A stretch of 64,000 nt of DNA from Rhynchopus sp. YZ270_cl-10 (taxonomy: Eukaryota > Euglenozoa > Diplonemea > Diplonemida > Diplonemidae): the NCBI GenBank assembly GCA_964035575.1, contig OZ037885.1:372001-436000 (forward strand), given 5' to 3'. Shown here piece after piece: positions 42,574-52,959 of this stretch. How positions within the stretch are numbered: position 1 is the first letter of the stretch; each line of letters begins with the position of its first letter. The translations under genes were made by a program, and so were the position numbers. A model generated the notes under the pieces. It was not told the DNA's origin, did no database searches, and worked only from the letters and a program-made list of their open reading frames with translations.

Positions 42574-44264
42574 AATTTTATTTCACGTTAAATAAAGTAT
42601 ACGAAAGGATTTGGCACTTTTAGCGTGACTCATTTATTGTGCAATAACTAACGAGTATGTGTCCCTCCAGGTAGCTTTCCTTACCCTCCCGCCAGCGCTA
42701 CCGGGAATCCCACGGGACCCCTAGCTAGGATAGCGGGACTCCCGCTGGGGGGGCTGGCAAACCTGAGGGGGCTGGAGGGAGGCTAAAAAAGGCTGAAGGG
42801 TCCCTCCAGACCTGTTACCCTCCTGCGGGGAAACCTGCAAAAACCCGATAAACTGGGCCTACCCTTATATGTGGGGTGGGATACACGTTTTCGGGGTGTC
42901 ATAACCATGTGTGAGCCACACAGGGTGGTGCACAGGTGACCCCATGCAGTACACGCAACCCACGTTTTGATACACAACAGCATTTTGCGTGTAGCGCATA
43001 CAGCGTGTAGCCTATTTAGCCCACGCATAGCGTGTAGCGTGTGGTCGGGTTCTGAAAGCTGCCTCAAAGGTACACAAAGCTACATCCCGACGTCTCCCCA
43101 CCCTCAGGGTCCCCTCGGGTGCTAGCGGAGGTCGGGAAATGGCTATCGTGCAAGAGCGAGACATTCAGAAGATCCCCGCCCATCACAGAATATCATGCCA
43201 GCCACCGCCTTCCTCACAATGAAGTAAGGGGGTGGTGTGTCCTCCGCCTTCATAGGTAATGAAGGAGTCGATTTCTTGTTTTGTAAGTGCGGAGTGCCTT
43301 GGACTGTCGTGTCGGTAGCCGGTCTGGTTTTGTTTCAAGAGACACACGAGCCTGCGCAAACTGGTCTTGCAGTTGCACCCCATACTTCCTCGCCAATATG
43401 CTGCTCAGCTTACTGAACGCTGTCCATTACGACGACGATTTGTACGTGAGATCGTCACGGAGATGCACTATGCACAAAACAAAGTCGGCTTCCGTGGGCT
43501 TACCGTTGGGCTTGCCAATGAATTCGTTAAAAAGCGGTCCCATTCACGGATGTACGGTGTCGACGATGCCAGTCCTTCAGCAAAACCACTGTAGCGCTCG
43601 TCCATCTCTTGTCGGAGGACCGTTTGCGTCTTAGATCCTTCGGCATGTTGCGTGTGTCAAAAAAAAATGGGAAAAGTGCAAAAAAAAATCGAAATTTTCA
43701 ATTTTTAGGCGGGTGGTGGTGCAGGATATACCAAAATTTAGCGTGAAGTTATCGCCAAAAAAAACCCCTGTTTTGGCGTGAAAAAAACAAAAATAAAATC
43801 ACGCTCCTAAGGAATTGCAGTGAAAAAAAGTGAAAACGCGTGAAATAAAGTTCAATTAGCGTGGTTTTTATTTGTGAAAAAAACACGGCGTGAAATTATC
43901 ATTAAAAAGAATCACGCTAAAAGTGCCAAATCCTTCGTATACTTTATTTAACTGTGGAATAACGTGTCCTTACGTCACTTTAAACAATACTTTTCCTTTT
44001 TTTTCTTTTCTTTTCTTTTCCTTTTTTCCCCCACTCCCCACCCCATTGCCTTACTTTGCTTGCGCAACCCACTCCCTAATCAAAAAATAACAATAAAAAG
44101 AATCCAGGGTTAACAGGGACCCTAAGGATTCACTTGTCATGACAAGTGAATCACTTGTCATGACAAGTGGTTCACTTGTCATGACAAGTGATTTACATGT
44201 CATTTCACTTGTCACTTTTATGACATGTCATTTCACTTGTCAGGTGCCTCTGGACCGCGTCGTG

Positions 44265-45074
44265 CAGTATGCCTAGGGGGGGGGGGGGGGGGAGTCCCGG
44301 GGGGGGGACAAGTATGCCTAGGTAGTGTTTGGAGACGAGACATTGCTTCTGTTTTCAAAGAGTTTTGGCAATGAAAGGAGAAAACGAAAAAAAGAGAGGT
44401 TGAAAAAAGAAGGGGGAGAATTTTTTTTTCTTTGAAAAAAAGTTTGTGAGATGACTCTGTTCAGTCACCTTGATCATATTCGTTCTCCAAAGTTTAAAAA
44501 AAATAGAGAGCAAAACCACACCACGTGAGTGCGAGGTTTGCTTGAAACAAACGCCTCACGATGACCCTATTGTGCCAACAATCACCTACCTGGGTAGGGT
44601 CTGTGCTCAATATTGTCTCGTGGGCTTTTGTACTAAAAAGGAAAAACATGCTGGGTTTTTTGTTATGACGAGAAATCGCCCAAGAACCCACCTTGGTGGG
44701 TAACGAGGGTCAAAATAAAAAGAAAAAGTTTATAAGATGATCCTAAGCCTCTCGTGTTTAGTCACCTTGATCACATCCAACAAATGTTGGCCGAAGCCTT
44801 TTGTTTCCCCCGTTAAATTGTAGTCATAACGTGTAGTTGCCAAATCCCGACTGTTTTTTCTTTTTTTTTCTTGTTCTTTTCTTTATTATCTACCAGCACC
44901 TTACCACCATAGTCTACTCCCCTTCCCCACACCCCTCCCCTTGCTGTATTGTGGATTCTGATGTATTCTGGGTGATAAAATACACCAAAAAAAAACCAAT
45001 ACAGCCAACCATTATCACCCATTTTGAATTACCGTGGCCAGAATACCTGTTAACTAGAAGGATATGGGCACATC
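44265..45074. other. Spacer with G-tract, AGTATGCCTAGG copies and family A hairpins
   Basis: A G-tract (44276-44293) and a further AAGTATGCCTAGG (44312-44324) mark the edge of the mobile-DNA nest. Family A copies lie at about 44450-44475 (worn) and 44728-44772 (clean). No gene is seen. Confidence 0.5.
44728..44772 (+). repeat. Family A hairpin with wobble-compensated stem
   Basis: The copy reads CTAAGC-CTCTCGT-GTTTAG (44743-44761); the C-to-T change keeps pairing as a wobble in RNA. Flanks are AAGATGA and TCACCTTGATCACAT as in other copies. Confidence 0.75.
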
Positions 45075-45836
45075 CAGGGCGTTCGCCCCGGGGCGAAAAA
45101 TATTTTTTTTCGTTAAAAAAATCTTTTCCTGAAAAAATGACATTTTATTTCGCCCCAGGGCTTCGCCCCACCGGGGCGAAACCCTGTATAAATAAATAAA
45201 TAAAAAAAAAAAAGGGGAAAAAAAAAAAAAAAAAAGAGAGAGAGATTTCTCCCCACCACCCTGTAGACCCCCCCGGAGGGGGGGTCGCAGAGGGGTGTCC
45301 ACTGTACTCAAAATCATCCGCAAACCCGCCTGCCGTGAGAGGAAGTTTCCCCAGCACTCCCGCTCCTCAATCCTGCAGTCTGCTGAAGGTGCCCCGTACC
45401 CCCTGTTATAGAAGGTGTCACTGCTCGTGTCAACTCTATCTTCAACGGCAGAGAGACGTTTTAGTTTATTGAAAATAATCAAACTAAGGATGAAGTCTCA
45501 TATGACAGATGCCTCTCTCTTGTGCATCTGTTTGATTAAACAGCACAAAGAGACCCTCAGTGAGGGGGGGATTGATGAAATTCTCCATCGTTTTGCTGGT
45601 TTTAGTATCAGGAAAGTTCAGCTGTAATAGCACTTGTGCTGGGGAAGGGATCACGCGCAAATCGCAATTTTTTTTGACCACTCAGTACCAGGGATTCACC
45701 CCCCACGAACTAGCTTCTCTCCGGCGGGAAAAATTTTTTTTGACCTATTTTAAGCACTAGTAAAAAAGCAAAAATTTCGGATTTTTTGGCATTTCGCCAC
45801 GATCAGGAAAAAACGATGGCGATAGCGAACGCCCTG
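45075..45836. mobile_element. hAT-type MITE at the edge of the 3.7-kb duplication
   Basis: Ends CAGGGCGTTCG and CGAACGCCCTG are perfect inverted repeats. The 8-bp direct repeat GGCACATC flanks it (45067-45074 and 45837-45844). Left-end sequence contains stacked GTTCGCCCCGGGGCGAA motifs. There is no transposase. The right target duplication is the first part of the segment shared with 60277 onward, so the insertion lies exactly at the duplication boundary. Confidence 0.85.
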
Positions 45837-45893
45837 GGCACATCCCAAAAAAATAAATTAAGCGGCGGGGGGGGGCGGGGAAAAACGCATTTT

Positions 45894-46370
45894 TCACTCA
45901 TCATCATCGCCAGAACTGTTTTCTACCTTCTTCTGCTTTTTGCGGATCGCTTCTTCGTCGCTGTCGCTTTCATATTCTTCCTCGTTGTCTGCGACTTGGT
46001 GTGTGGGTTCGGTGGTGTGGACAACAGGGTCTTCTTCATCGCCGTCGCCCTTGCAACAGGAGACACACATCAAAACGCAAAAGATAAATATGCAAAGGAA
46101 AATGGCGCCAGCGACAGCTAGGCTGATGATGAGCACTCGCTTGCACGCGGCCTCGCTTCCACAGGAGTCGCCGATGCAGCAGCTGTTCGCACAGTTCCCC
46201 TCCCGCACCAGCACACCGTCCTCCTCGCAATAGCGCGGGCCCCCGTTGTCGTCGTCGTCACTGCTGTACGTGTTTGTCTTTGAGTTGTACCTTGACGTCC
46301 TCTCGTCTGTCAAAGCAACAGCGCCATAGACGCACCCAAACACCACTAAGGTGAGAAGATACAAATTCAT
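45894..46370 (-). CDS. Six-cysteine single-pass membrane protein, acidic-tail type (copy 1)
   Basis: The product is 158 aa. Signal peptide: residues 1-19 (MNLYLLTLVVFGCVYGAVA). The ectodomain has the pattern C-x11-C-x3-CC-x4-CGS-x3-C (RYCEEDG ... NCANSCCIGDSCGSEAAC). A transmembrane helix follows at once (about 79-102, VLIISLAVAGAIFLCIFIFC), then juxtamembrane cysteines (CVSCCKG) and an acidic cytosolic tail. Two paralogs in this window (53712-54407, 54822-55397) keep the same cysteine spacing, so the family is real. Overall layout (Cys domain, one helix, Cys-rich juxtamembrane, low-complexity tail) resembles animal Shisa/WBP1-like adaptor proteins; homology is not shown. It lies directly downstream of a co-duplicated ankyrin gene on the same strand. 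Confidence 0.75.
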   Translation of the reverse strand: MNLYLLTLVVFGCVYGAVALTDERTSRYNSKTNTYSSDDDDNGGPRYCEEDGVLVREGNCANSCCIGDSCGSEAACKRVLIISLAVAGAIFLCIFIFCVLMCVSCCKGDGDEEDPVVHTTEPTHQVADNEEEYESDSDEEAIRKKQKKVENSSGDDDE

Positions 46371-46752
46371 GGGGAGGGAAGTGTAGTGTAGTGTAGTGGT
46401 TCTGTGTAGAGGGGGAGGGGTAAGGTTTCAAGCAAGAAATGTTGACAAATATATTAGTTGGTTGTCTGTTTTGCTCGTTGAATTTGTCGGGGGAAAAGAG
46501 TTGTTGTGGGGGGGGATACTTGGGCGCCCGCGGGGAGAAAAAAAAAACGGCCCCAGAAATTTCTCGGGGTTTTCCCTCGGAATTTACTCAGTCTCGGAAA
46601 ATTTCCGGGGCGTTCAGGGGTGCTTGCTGTCCACAGAGGGGGTGAAGTATCTCGTGCATTTCTGGAACTCAACACCACTCCTAACAGGGTGCCAGAGCTC
46701 TGTGTCTCATCATAACGCAGCTGGCGGTGGAAGGCGCGAGGTACTCCAAGAA

Positions 46753-48615
46753 CTAACGTCTGTCGTTGTTGTCTGTGCCGATGTCTGCACCTGCATCAAT
46801 CAACACCTGCACCACGTCTGCATGGCCTTTCTTCACTGCACAGGACAACGCAGTCTCGTTGTTGCTGTCTCGGTGATTCACATCCACCTCCGGCAATCCC
46901 ACAAGATAGCGCACAATCCAGGTGTGTCTATTACTCGCCGCAAGCAAAAGACACGTTCTTCCTTCGTTGTCTGTGACATTCACTCCCGCACCTGCTTCAA
47001 CCAACACCTTCACAACTTCGAGTGCTCCTGAAGTACTGGCACAGTGCAGAGGCGAATGTCCGTCTTCGTTCTTTGTGTCGATGTATGCACCTGCATCAAT
47101 CAGCACCCGCACCACGGCTGGACGGCGTTCCTTCACTGCACAGTCCAACACAGTACAGTTGTACATGTCTCGGTGATTCACATCCACCTCCGGCAAGCCC
47201 ACAAGATAGCGCACAGTCTCGGCGTGTCCATTACGCGCCGCAAGGGAAAGACACGTCCTTCCATTAAAGTCTGTGACACGCACTCCTGCACCTGCTTCCA
47301 CGAACACCTTCACAACTTCGAGTGCTCCTGAACGGGAAGCCAAGAGCAGAGGAGAATGCCTGTCGCTGTTGTCTGTGTCGATGTCTGCACCTGCATCAAT
47401 CAGCACCTGCACCACATCTGTATGGCCTTCCTTCACTGCACAGTACAACGCAGTGCAGTTGTTCATGACTCGGTGATTCACATCCACCTCCGGCAAGCCC
47501 ACAAGATAGCGCACAGTCTCGGTGTGTCCATTACGCGACGCAAGGAAAAGGCTGGTGCTTCCATCGTCGTCTGTGGCATTAACTCCCGCACCTGCTCTGA
47601 CCAACATCTTCACAACTTCGAGTGCTCCTGAAGTGCTGGCACAGTGCAGAGGCGAACATCCAAATATTGTCTCTGTGTCGATGTCTGCACCTGCATCAAT
47701 CAACACCCGCACCACGTCTGGATGGCCTTCCTTCGCCGCACAGTGCAACGCAGTCTCGCTTTTCCTGTCGCAGTGATTCACATCCACCTCCGGCAAGCCC
47801 ACAAGATAGCGCACAGTCTCGGTGTGTCCAAAGTACGCCGCAAGGAAAAGACACGTGCCTCCATGGTCGTCTGTGACATTCACTCCTGCACCTGCTCTGA
47901 CCAACACTTTCACAACTTCGAGTGCTCCTGAAGTACTGGCACGGTGCAGAGGCGAATCTCCGTCGTTGTTGTTTGAGGCGATGTCTGCACCTGCATCAAT
48001 CAACACCTGCACCACGTCTGCATGGGCTTCCTTCACTGCACAGTCCAACGCAGTGCAGTTGTACATGTCGCGGTGATTCACATCCACCTCCGGCAAGCCC
48101 ACAAGATAGCGCACAGTCTCGGTGTGTCCGTTACTCGCCGCAAGGGAAAGACACGTCCTTCCTTCATTGCCGTCTGTGACATTCACTCCTGCACCTGCTT
48201 CGACCAACGTCTTCACAACTTCGAGTGCTCCTGAATCACTGGCACAGTGCAGAGGCGAACGTCCGTTGTTCTTTGTGTCGATGTCTGCACCTGCATCAAT
48301 CAACACCCGCACCACATCTGGATGGCCTTCCTTAGCCGCACAGTGCAACGCAGTGAGGTTCCTGACTCGCTGATTCACATCAACCTCCGGCAAGCCCACA
48401 AGATAGCGCACAGTCTCGGTGTGTCCGTTACTCGCCACAAGGTTAAGAAACTTGTTTCCTTCGCCGAAGACAACTGCATCCCTGTCTGGAGACAGCTTCT
48501 CAAGGGCCACCCGCATGGCAGCAGTGTCGCCGTTCCTGGCAGCCTCCAAGACCTCGTCTGCAGAAAGCTTTCTTCTCTTTCGAGCCTCCGTGCTGTCTGC
48601 GCTTCGCTTTGGCAT
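46753..48615 (-). CDS. Long ankyrin-repeat protein of the array (copy 1)
   Basis: The product is 620 aa from the ATG at 48615 (MPKRSADSTEARKRRKLSAD). A basic KRRK motif near residue 14 may be a nuclear signal. Residues about 30-620 are ankyrin repeats organised as a super-repeat of three ankyrins (about 98 aa): HADVVQVLIDAGADIDT, GALEVVKVLVEAGAGVNVTD and HTETVRYLVGLPEVDVNHR. About six super-repeats are present. The DNA period of about 300 bp makes unequal exchange easy, and the shorter neighbours look like products of it. An in-frame stretch upstream (MSVPLTVCVKLC at 48699) is conserved among copies but lies in the shared leader; I prefer the inner start because all copies keep MPKR and the KRRK motif. 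Ankyrins bind proteins; partner unknown. Confidence 0.85.
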   Translation of the reverse strand: MPKRSADSTEARKRRKLSADEVLEAARNGDTAAMRVALEKLSPDRDAVVFGEGNKFLNLVASNGHTETVRYLVGLPEVDVNQRVRNLTALHCAAKEGHPDVVRVLIDAGADIDTKNNGRSPLHCASDSGALEVVKTLVEAGAGVNVTDGNEGRTCLSLAASNGHTETVRYLVGLPEVDVNHRDMYNCTALDCAVKEAHADVVQVLIDAGADIASNNNDGDSPLHRASTSGALEVVKVLVRAGAGVNVTDDHGGTCLFLAAYFGHTETVRYLVGLPEVDVNHCDRKSETALHCAAKEGHPDVVRVLIDAGADIDTETIFGCSPLHCASTSGALEVVKMLVRAGAGVNATDDDGSTSLFLASRNGHTETVRYLVGLPEVDVNHRVMNNCTALYCAVKEGHTDVVQVLIDAGADIDTDNSDRHSPLLLASRSGALEVVKVFVEAGAGVRVTDFNGRTCLSLAARNGHAETVRYLVGLPEVDVNHRDMYNCTVLDCAVKERRPAVVRVLIDAGAYIDTKNEDGHSPLHCASTSGALEVVKVLVEAGAGVNVTDNEGRTCLLLAASNRHTWIVRYLVGLPEVDVNHRDSNNETALSCAVKKGHADVVQVLIDAGADIGTDNNDRR

Positions 48616-49869
48616 TGTGTGGTTTGTGTTGCTGTGGTGTCTTTTGTGTGTGTTTCTTTTTGTGCAAAGCTTCACACACACAGTCAGGGGAACGGACACA
48701 CCGATGAGGGATAACCAAGGATATCTCTAAATCCCTTTTTGGCCAAATTCCGAAACCCCAATCCAAAAAATTCCCTGTTTTTTTTGGTATAATTTTTGGG
48801 CTGTTTTTTTTGACTTTTTTGTGGGGAAAATAATTTTTTTTCCGGCAGGTCGTCGAACAGGGCTCTCGCCAATCACCCCTTTTGGCCAAAACGGGGGTGA
48901 TTTGGGGTCCCGCTCCGTCTTCCAACCCTCATAATCGAATGCGAATGCCACGTCTTCTCCTGCTTCTTGTGCACAACCTCAAATGTCTCCGATGCTGGAC
49001 GTTTGACTGCAACTGACGCGAACATCCGAAGGCGAAACTCTCTGGGGGTGGGGTGGGGTAGAATGTACCTGAAATTGCTGTAGGGAAAAACAGGGAATTT
49101 TTTCCAGGGATGTTTTTTTGTTGTATCGACAATCACGTTAGACCAGGCTATTTCCTAACTCTGGGGCGTTTAAATCCCTGGGGCTAACTAAAAGAAAAAA
49201 AACTATCTCGGATAAAATGAGAACGTAACTTTTGTAAGAACTTTCCAGGTGCAAACTCTGGTCGCAGTGTAAAGCCAATGCAGGCTGAATACAAAAAAAA
49301 TAGGAACACCCCTTCCCAGGACAAATTGTATACGGCCACCTTGTATGTAGGTGGTAAGATACGAATTCATGTGGAGGGAAGTGTCGTGTTGTGTGGGTTG
49401 ACGACTAGTGAGGGTAATTCTTGCGCAGAACATGGCCCTTCAGGGAAGTGTGGTGTAGTGTTGTGGTTTTGTGTGGAGGGGAGGGGTAAGGTTTGAAGAA
49501 AGAAAAGTTCAAAACAATGTTGACAAATAAATTGGCTCGTACTCTGTTTTGCTCGTTTATTTCCCTCCCCGAAAAAAGAGTCGTTCAGGGAAGCGGGAAG
49601 ACTCGGAACGCCCGCGGGGCGAAAAAATCTAATTTTACCAAGGTTTTCCCTCGGAATTTACTCAGCCCCGGAAAAGTTCCGGGGCGTTCAGGGGTGCTTG
49701 CTGTTCACATGAGCTGCGGTTTCTCGTGCATTTCTGGAACTCAACACCACTCCTAACAGGGTTCCAGAGCTCTGTCTCATGACGACACGCAGCTGGGGGC
49801 GGAAGGCGCAAGGTAGCTTTGCTACTCCAAGAACTATGCTTCAGCTCAAGGAGAACGTCCGTCGTTGTT
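48616..49869. other. Spacer of array unit 2 with a remnant of the six-cysteine gene start
   Basis: 48616-48700 is the shared leader of the ankyrin genes. 48720-49200 is unique to the 3.7-kb duplication. At 49360-49440 the bases around ATGAATTCGTATCTTACC (minus strand) match the first codons of the six-cysteine gene (ATGAATTTGTATCTT) and its 5' flank. The rest of that gene is missing here. 49640-49868 matches the 3' flank of the long ankyrin gene. Confidence 0.6.
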
Positions 49870-49938
49870 GTCTGTGTACATGTCTGCACCTGCATCAATT
49901 AACACCTGCACCACCTCTGTGTGGCCTTCCTTCGTTAC

Positions 49939-51121
49939 CTAGTGCAACGCAGTCTCGTTGTTGCTGCTGCAGTGATTCACATCCACCTCCGGCAAGCCCA
50001 CAAGATAGCGCACAGTCTCAGTGCGGCCAGAATACGACGCAAGGATAAGACACGTGTTTCCATATTGGACTGTGGCATGCACGTCTGCACCTGCTCTGAC
50101 CAACATCTTCACAACTTCGAGTGAAGTGCTACAGAGCAGAGGTGAATGTCCGCTGTCGTTGTTTGTGTCGATGTCTGCACCTGCATCAATCAGCACCTGC
50201 ATCAATGAACACTCGCACCACGTCTGTGTGGCCAACCTTCACTGCACAGTGGAACGCAGTCTCGTTGTTGCTGTCTCGGTGATTCACATCCACCTCCGGC
50301 AAGCCCACAAGATAGCGCACAGTCTCGGTGTGTCCATTACGCGCCGCATCGATAAGACACGTTCTGCCATCGTCGTCTGTGACATTCACTCCTGCACCTG
50401 CTCTGACCAACATCTTCACAACTTCGAGTGCTCCTGAACAGGAAGCCAAGTGCAGAGGCGAATGTCCGTCGTTGTTGTTTGTGTCGATGTATGCACCTGC
50501 ATCAATCAACACCTGCACCACGTCTGGATGGCCTTCCTTCACGGCATAGTGCAACGCAGTGCAGTTGTTGCTTTCACAGTGATTCACATCCACCTCCGGC
50601 AAGCCCACAAGATAACGCACAGTCTCGGTGCGTCCACAATACGCCGCAAAGATAAGACACGTGTTTCCATTGTCGTCTGTGGCATTCACTCCTGCACCTG
50701 CTCTGACCAACATCTTCACAACTTCGAGTGCTCCTGAATCACTGGCACCGTGCAGAGGCGAACCTATGTAGCGGGTCTGTGTGTCGATGTCTGCACCTGC
50801 ATCAATCAACACCTGCACCACGTCTGCATGGCCTCCGTCCGCCGCACAGGACAACACACTGTAGTTGTTGCTGTCTCGATAATTCACATCCACCTCCGGC
50901 AAGCCCACAAGATAGCGCACAGTCTCGGTGTGTCCATTACGCGCCGCAAGGATAAGACATGTGTTTCCTTTGCCGAGGGCTGTGTCGCTGTCTGGAGGGA
51001 GCTTCTCAAAGAACGCCCGCACGGCAGCAGTGTCGCCGTTCCTGGCAGCCTCCAAGACCTCGTCTGCAGAAAGCTTTCTTCTCTTTCGAGCCTCCGTGCT
51101 GTCTGCGTTTCGCTTTGGCAT
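49939..51121 (-). pseudogene. Ankyrin array gene, unit 2, frame-broken near its 3' end
   Basis: The frame from ATG 51121 (MPKRNADSTEARKRRK) runs 311 aa of the same three-ankyrin super-repeat and stops at 50186 (VVRVFIDAGAD). A short tandem duplication of CACCTGCATCAAT near 50190-50212 (plus strand) shifts the frame. The ankyrin sequence continues in another frame (50235 to 49939: VLIDAGADIDTNNDSGHSPL) and then ends at a further stop. The truncated 311-aa protein could still fold, since ankyrin arrays tolerate loss of repeats, so 50186-51121 may be a working short gene. Confidence 0.7.
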
Positions 51122-51918
51122 TGTGTGGTTTGTGTTGCTGTGGTGTCTTTTGTGTGTGTTTCTTTTTGTGCAAAGCTTCACACACACAGTCAGGGGAACG
51201 GACACACCGATGAGGGATAACTAAAAGAAGAAAATTATCTTGGATAAAATGGACGTAACTTTTGGAAGAATTTTTCCAAGTGTAAACTCTGGTCACAGTG
51301 TAAAGACAATACAGACTGAAAACAAACAAAAAATGGGAACACCCCTCCCCAGGACAAAGTGCATACGGCCACCTTGTATGTAGGTGGTATGATACGAATT
51401 CACGTGGAGGGAAGTGTCGTGTTGTGTGGGTTGACGACTAGTGAGGGTAATTCTTGCGCAGAATATGGCCCTTCAGGGAAGTGTGGTGTAGTGTTGTGGT
51501 TCTGTGTGGAGGGGAGGGGTAAGGTTTGAAGAAAGAAATGTTGACAAATAAATTGGCTCGTACTCTGTTTTGCTCGTTTATTTCCCTCCCCGAAAAAAGA
51601 GTCGTTCAGGGAAGCGGGAATACGTGGAACGCCCGCGGGGCGAAAAAACCTAAATTTCCTGGGGCTTTCCCTCGGAACATACTCAGTCCTGGAAAATTTC
51701 CGGGGCGTCAGGGGTGCTTGCAGTCCACAGAGGGGGTGAAGTATCTCGTGCATTTCTGGAACTCAAAACCACTCCTAACAGGGTTCCAGAGCTCTCTGTC
51801 TCATGACGACACGCAGCTGGGGGCGGAAGGCGCGAGGTAGCTTTGCTACTCCAAGAACTATGCTTCAGCTCAAGAAGAACGTCCGTCGTTGCTGTCTGTG
51901 TCGATGTCTGCACCTGCA
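51122..51918. other. Spacer of array unit 3 with a second remnant of the six-cysteine gene start
   Basis: It repeats the layout of 49200-49869: the ankyrin leader, then GTATACGGCCACC-like block, then ATGAATTCGTATCATACC (minus strand, about 51385-51402) matching the six-cysteine gene start, then about 450 bp matching the 5' flank of that gene and the 3' flank of the ankyrin gene. Confidence 0.6.
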
Positions 51919-52959
51919 TCAATCAACACCTGCACCACCGCGTGGATGGTCTTCCCTCGCCACCCAGTGCAGCGCAGTCTCGTTGTTGCTGTCACGGTGA
52001 TTCACATCCACCTCCGGCAAGGACACAAGATAGCGCACAGTCTCGGTGTGTCCATTACTCGCCGCAAGGAAAAGACACGCGTTAACATTGCCATAGTCGT
52101 CTGTGACATTCACTCCTGCACCTGCTTCGACCAACATCTTCACAACTTCGAGTGCTCCTGAAGTGCTGGCACAGTGCAGAGGCGAATCTCCGTCTTCGTT
52201 CTTTGTCTCGATGTCTGCACCTGCATCAATCAACACCTGCAGCACTTCTGGATGGCCATTCTTCGCCGCACAGTGCAACGCAGTCTCGCTTTTCCTGTCG
52301 CAGTGATTCACATCCACCTCCGGCAAGCCCACAAGATAGCGCACAGTCTCGGTGTGTCCACAATATGCCGCATGGATAAGAGACGTGTTTCCATCGTTGT
52401 CTGTGACATCTACTTCCGCACCTGCTCTGACCAACACCTTCACAACTTCGAGTGCTCCTGAAAAGCTGGCGCAGTGCAGAGGCGAATGTCCGTCTTCGTT
52501 CTTTGTGTCGATGTCTGCACCTGCATCAATCAACACCCGCACCACGTCTGAATGGCCTTCCTTCACTGCACAGTCCAACGCAGTCTCGTTCTCGCTGTCG
52601 CAGTGATTCACATCCACCTCCGGCAAGCCCACAAGATAGCGCACAGTCTCGGTGTGTCCATTACACGCCGCAAGGATGAGACACGTTCTTCCTTCACTGC
52701 CGTCTGTGATATTCACTCCCGCACCTGCTTCGACCAACGTCTTCACAACTTCGAGTGCTCCTGAATCACTGGCACAGTGCAGAGGCGAACGTCCGTCGTC
52801 GTTCAGTGTGTCGATGTCTGCACCTCTGTCTGGAGACAGCTTCTCAAGCACCGCCCGCACGGCAGCAGTGTCGCCATTCCTGGCAGCCTCCAAGACCTCG
52901 TCTGCAGAAAGCTTTCTTCTCTTTCGAGCCTCCGTGCTGTCTGCGCTTCGCTTTGGCAT
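51919..52959 (-). CDS. Short ankyrin-repeat protein of the array, unit 3
   Basis: The product is 346 aa from MPKRSADSTEARKRRK. The first super-repeat is deleted: the sequence passes from VLEKLSPDRG straight into ADIDTLNDDG, a join expected from unequal exchange between super-repeats. It ends VAREDHPRGGAGVD through a late frame change compared with the long copy (HPDVVQVLIDAGAD), losing roughly one repeat. Three full super-repeats remain. The protein is probably functional but shortened; flanks are nearly identical to units 1 and 2. Confidence 0.75.
   Translation of the reverse strand: MPKRSADSTEARKRRKLSADEVLEAARNGDTAAVRAVLEKLSPDRGADIDTLNDDGRSPLHCASDSGALEVVKTLVEAGAGVNITDGSEGRTCLILAACNGHTETVRYLVGLPEVDVNHCDSENETALDCAVKEGHSDVVRVLIDAGADIDTKNEDGHSPLHCASFSGALEVVKVLVRAGAEVDVTDNDGNTSLIHAAYCGHTETVRYLVGLPEVDVNHCDRKSETALHCAAKNGHPEVLQVLIDAGADIETKNEDGDSPLHCASTSGALEVVKMLVEAGAGVNVTDDYGNVNACLFLAASNGHTETVRYLVSLPEVDVNHRDSNNETALHWVAREDHPRGGAGVD

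Larger units (their letters stand above)
41308..44264. mobile_element. Fold-back element with TCACTTGTCATGACAAGTGA arrays
   Basis: Outer ends CACGACGCGGTCCAG and CTGGACCGCGTCGTG are exact inverted repeats. Inward lie paired arrays of the palindrome TCACTTGTCATGACAAGTGA (41330-41447 and 44128-44245), then a pair of about 100 bp (42197-42300 with 43970-44085), then a 40-bp pair (42588-42628 with 43912-43951). The core 42660-43900 has GC-rich, coding-like stretches with no recognised family. Two younger elements (41516-42119 and 42403-42573) are inserted in the left arm. Confidence 0.75.
45833..49560. repeat. 3.7-kb segmental duplication, copy 1 (with 60273-64000)
   Basis: Every coding and noncoding stretch I compared matches the copy offset by 14,440 bp, including long homopolymers; I saw no difference. 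It contains the six-cysteine membrane gene, the long ankyrin gene and about 1 kb of spacer. Copy 2 runs off the window end, so full length is unknown. Such identity implies a very recent event, gene conversion, or an assembly artefact. Confidence 0.9.

Noticed and set aside
43287-43640. Gene for the 115-codon plus frame in the fold-back element core
   Set aside because: Two overlapping frames compete, neither has a recognised motif, and the region is enclosed by inverted repeats; left as unassigned core sequence.
48616-48699. N-terminal extension MSVPLTVCVKLC on the ankyrin proteins
   Set aside because: The stretch is identical DNA in all units and behaves as shared leader; the inner MPKR start is kept in all copies and directly precedes the KRRK motif. 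Not excluded outright.
49110-49200. tRNA gene near GTATCGACAATCACG ... GGGCGTTTAAATCCC
   Set aside because: A B box-like stretch exists but no acceptor stem, D arm or anticodon arm could be formed.
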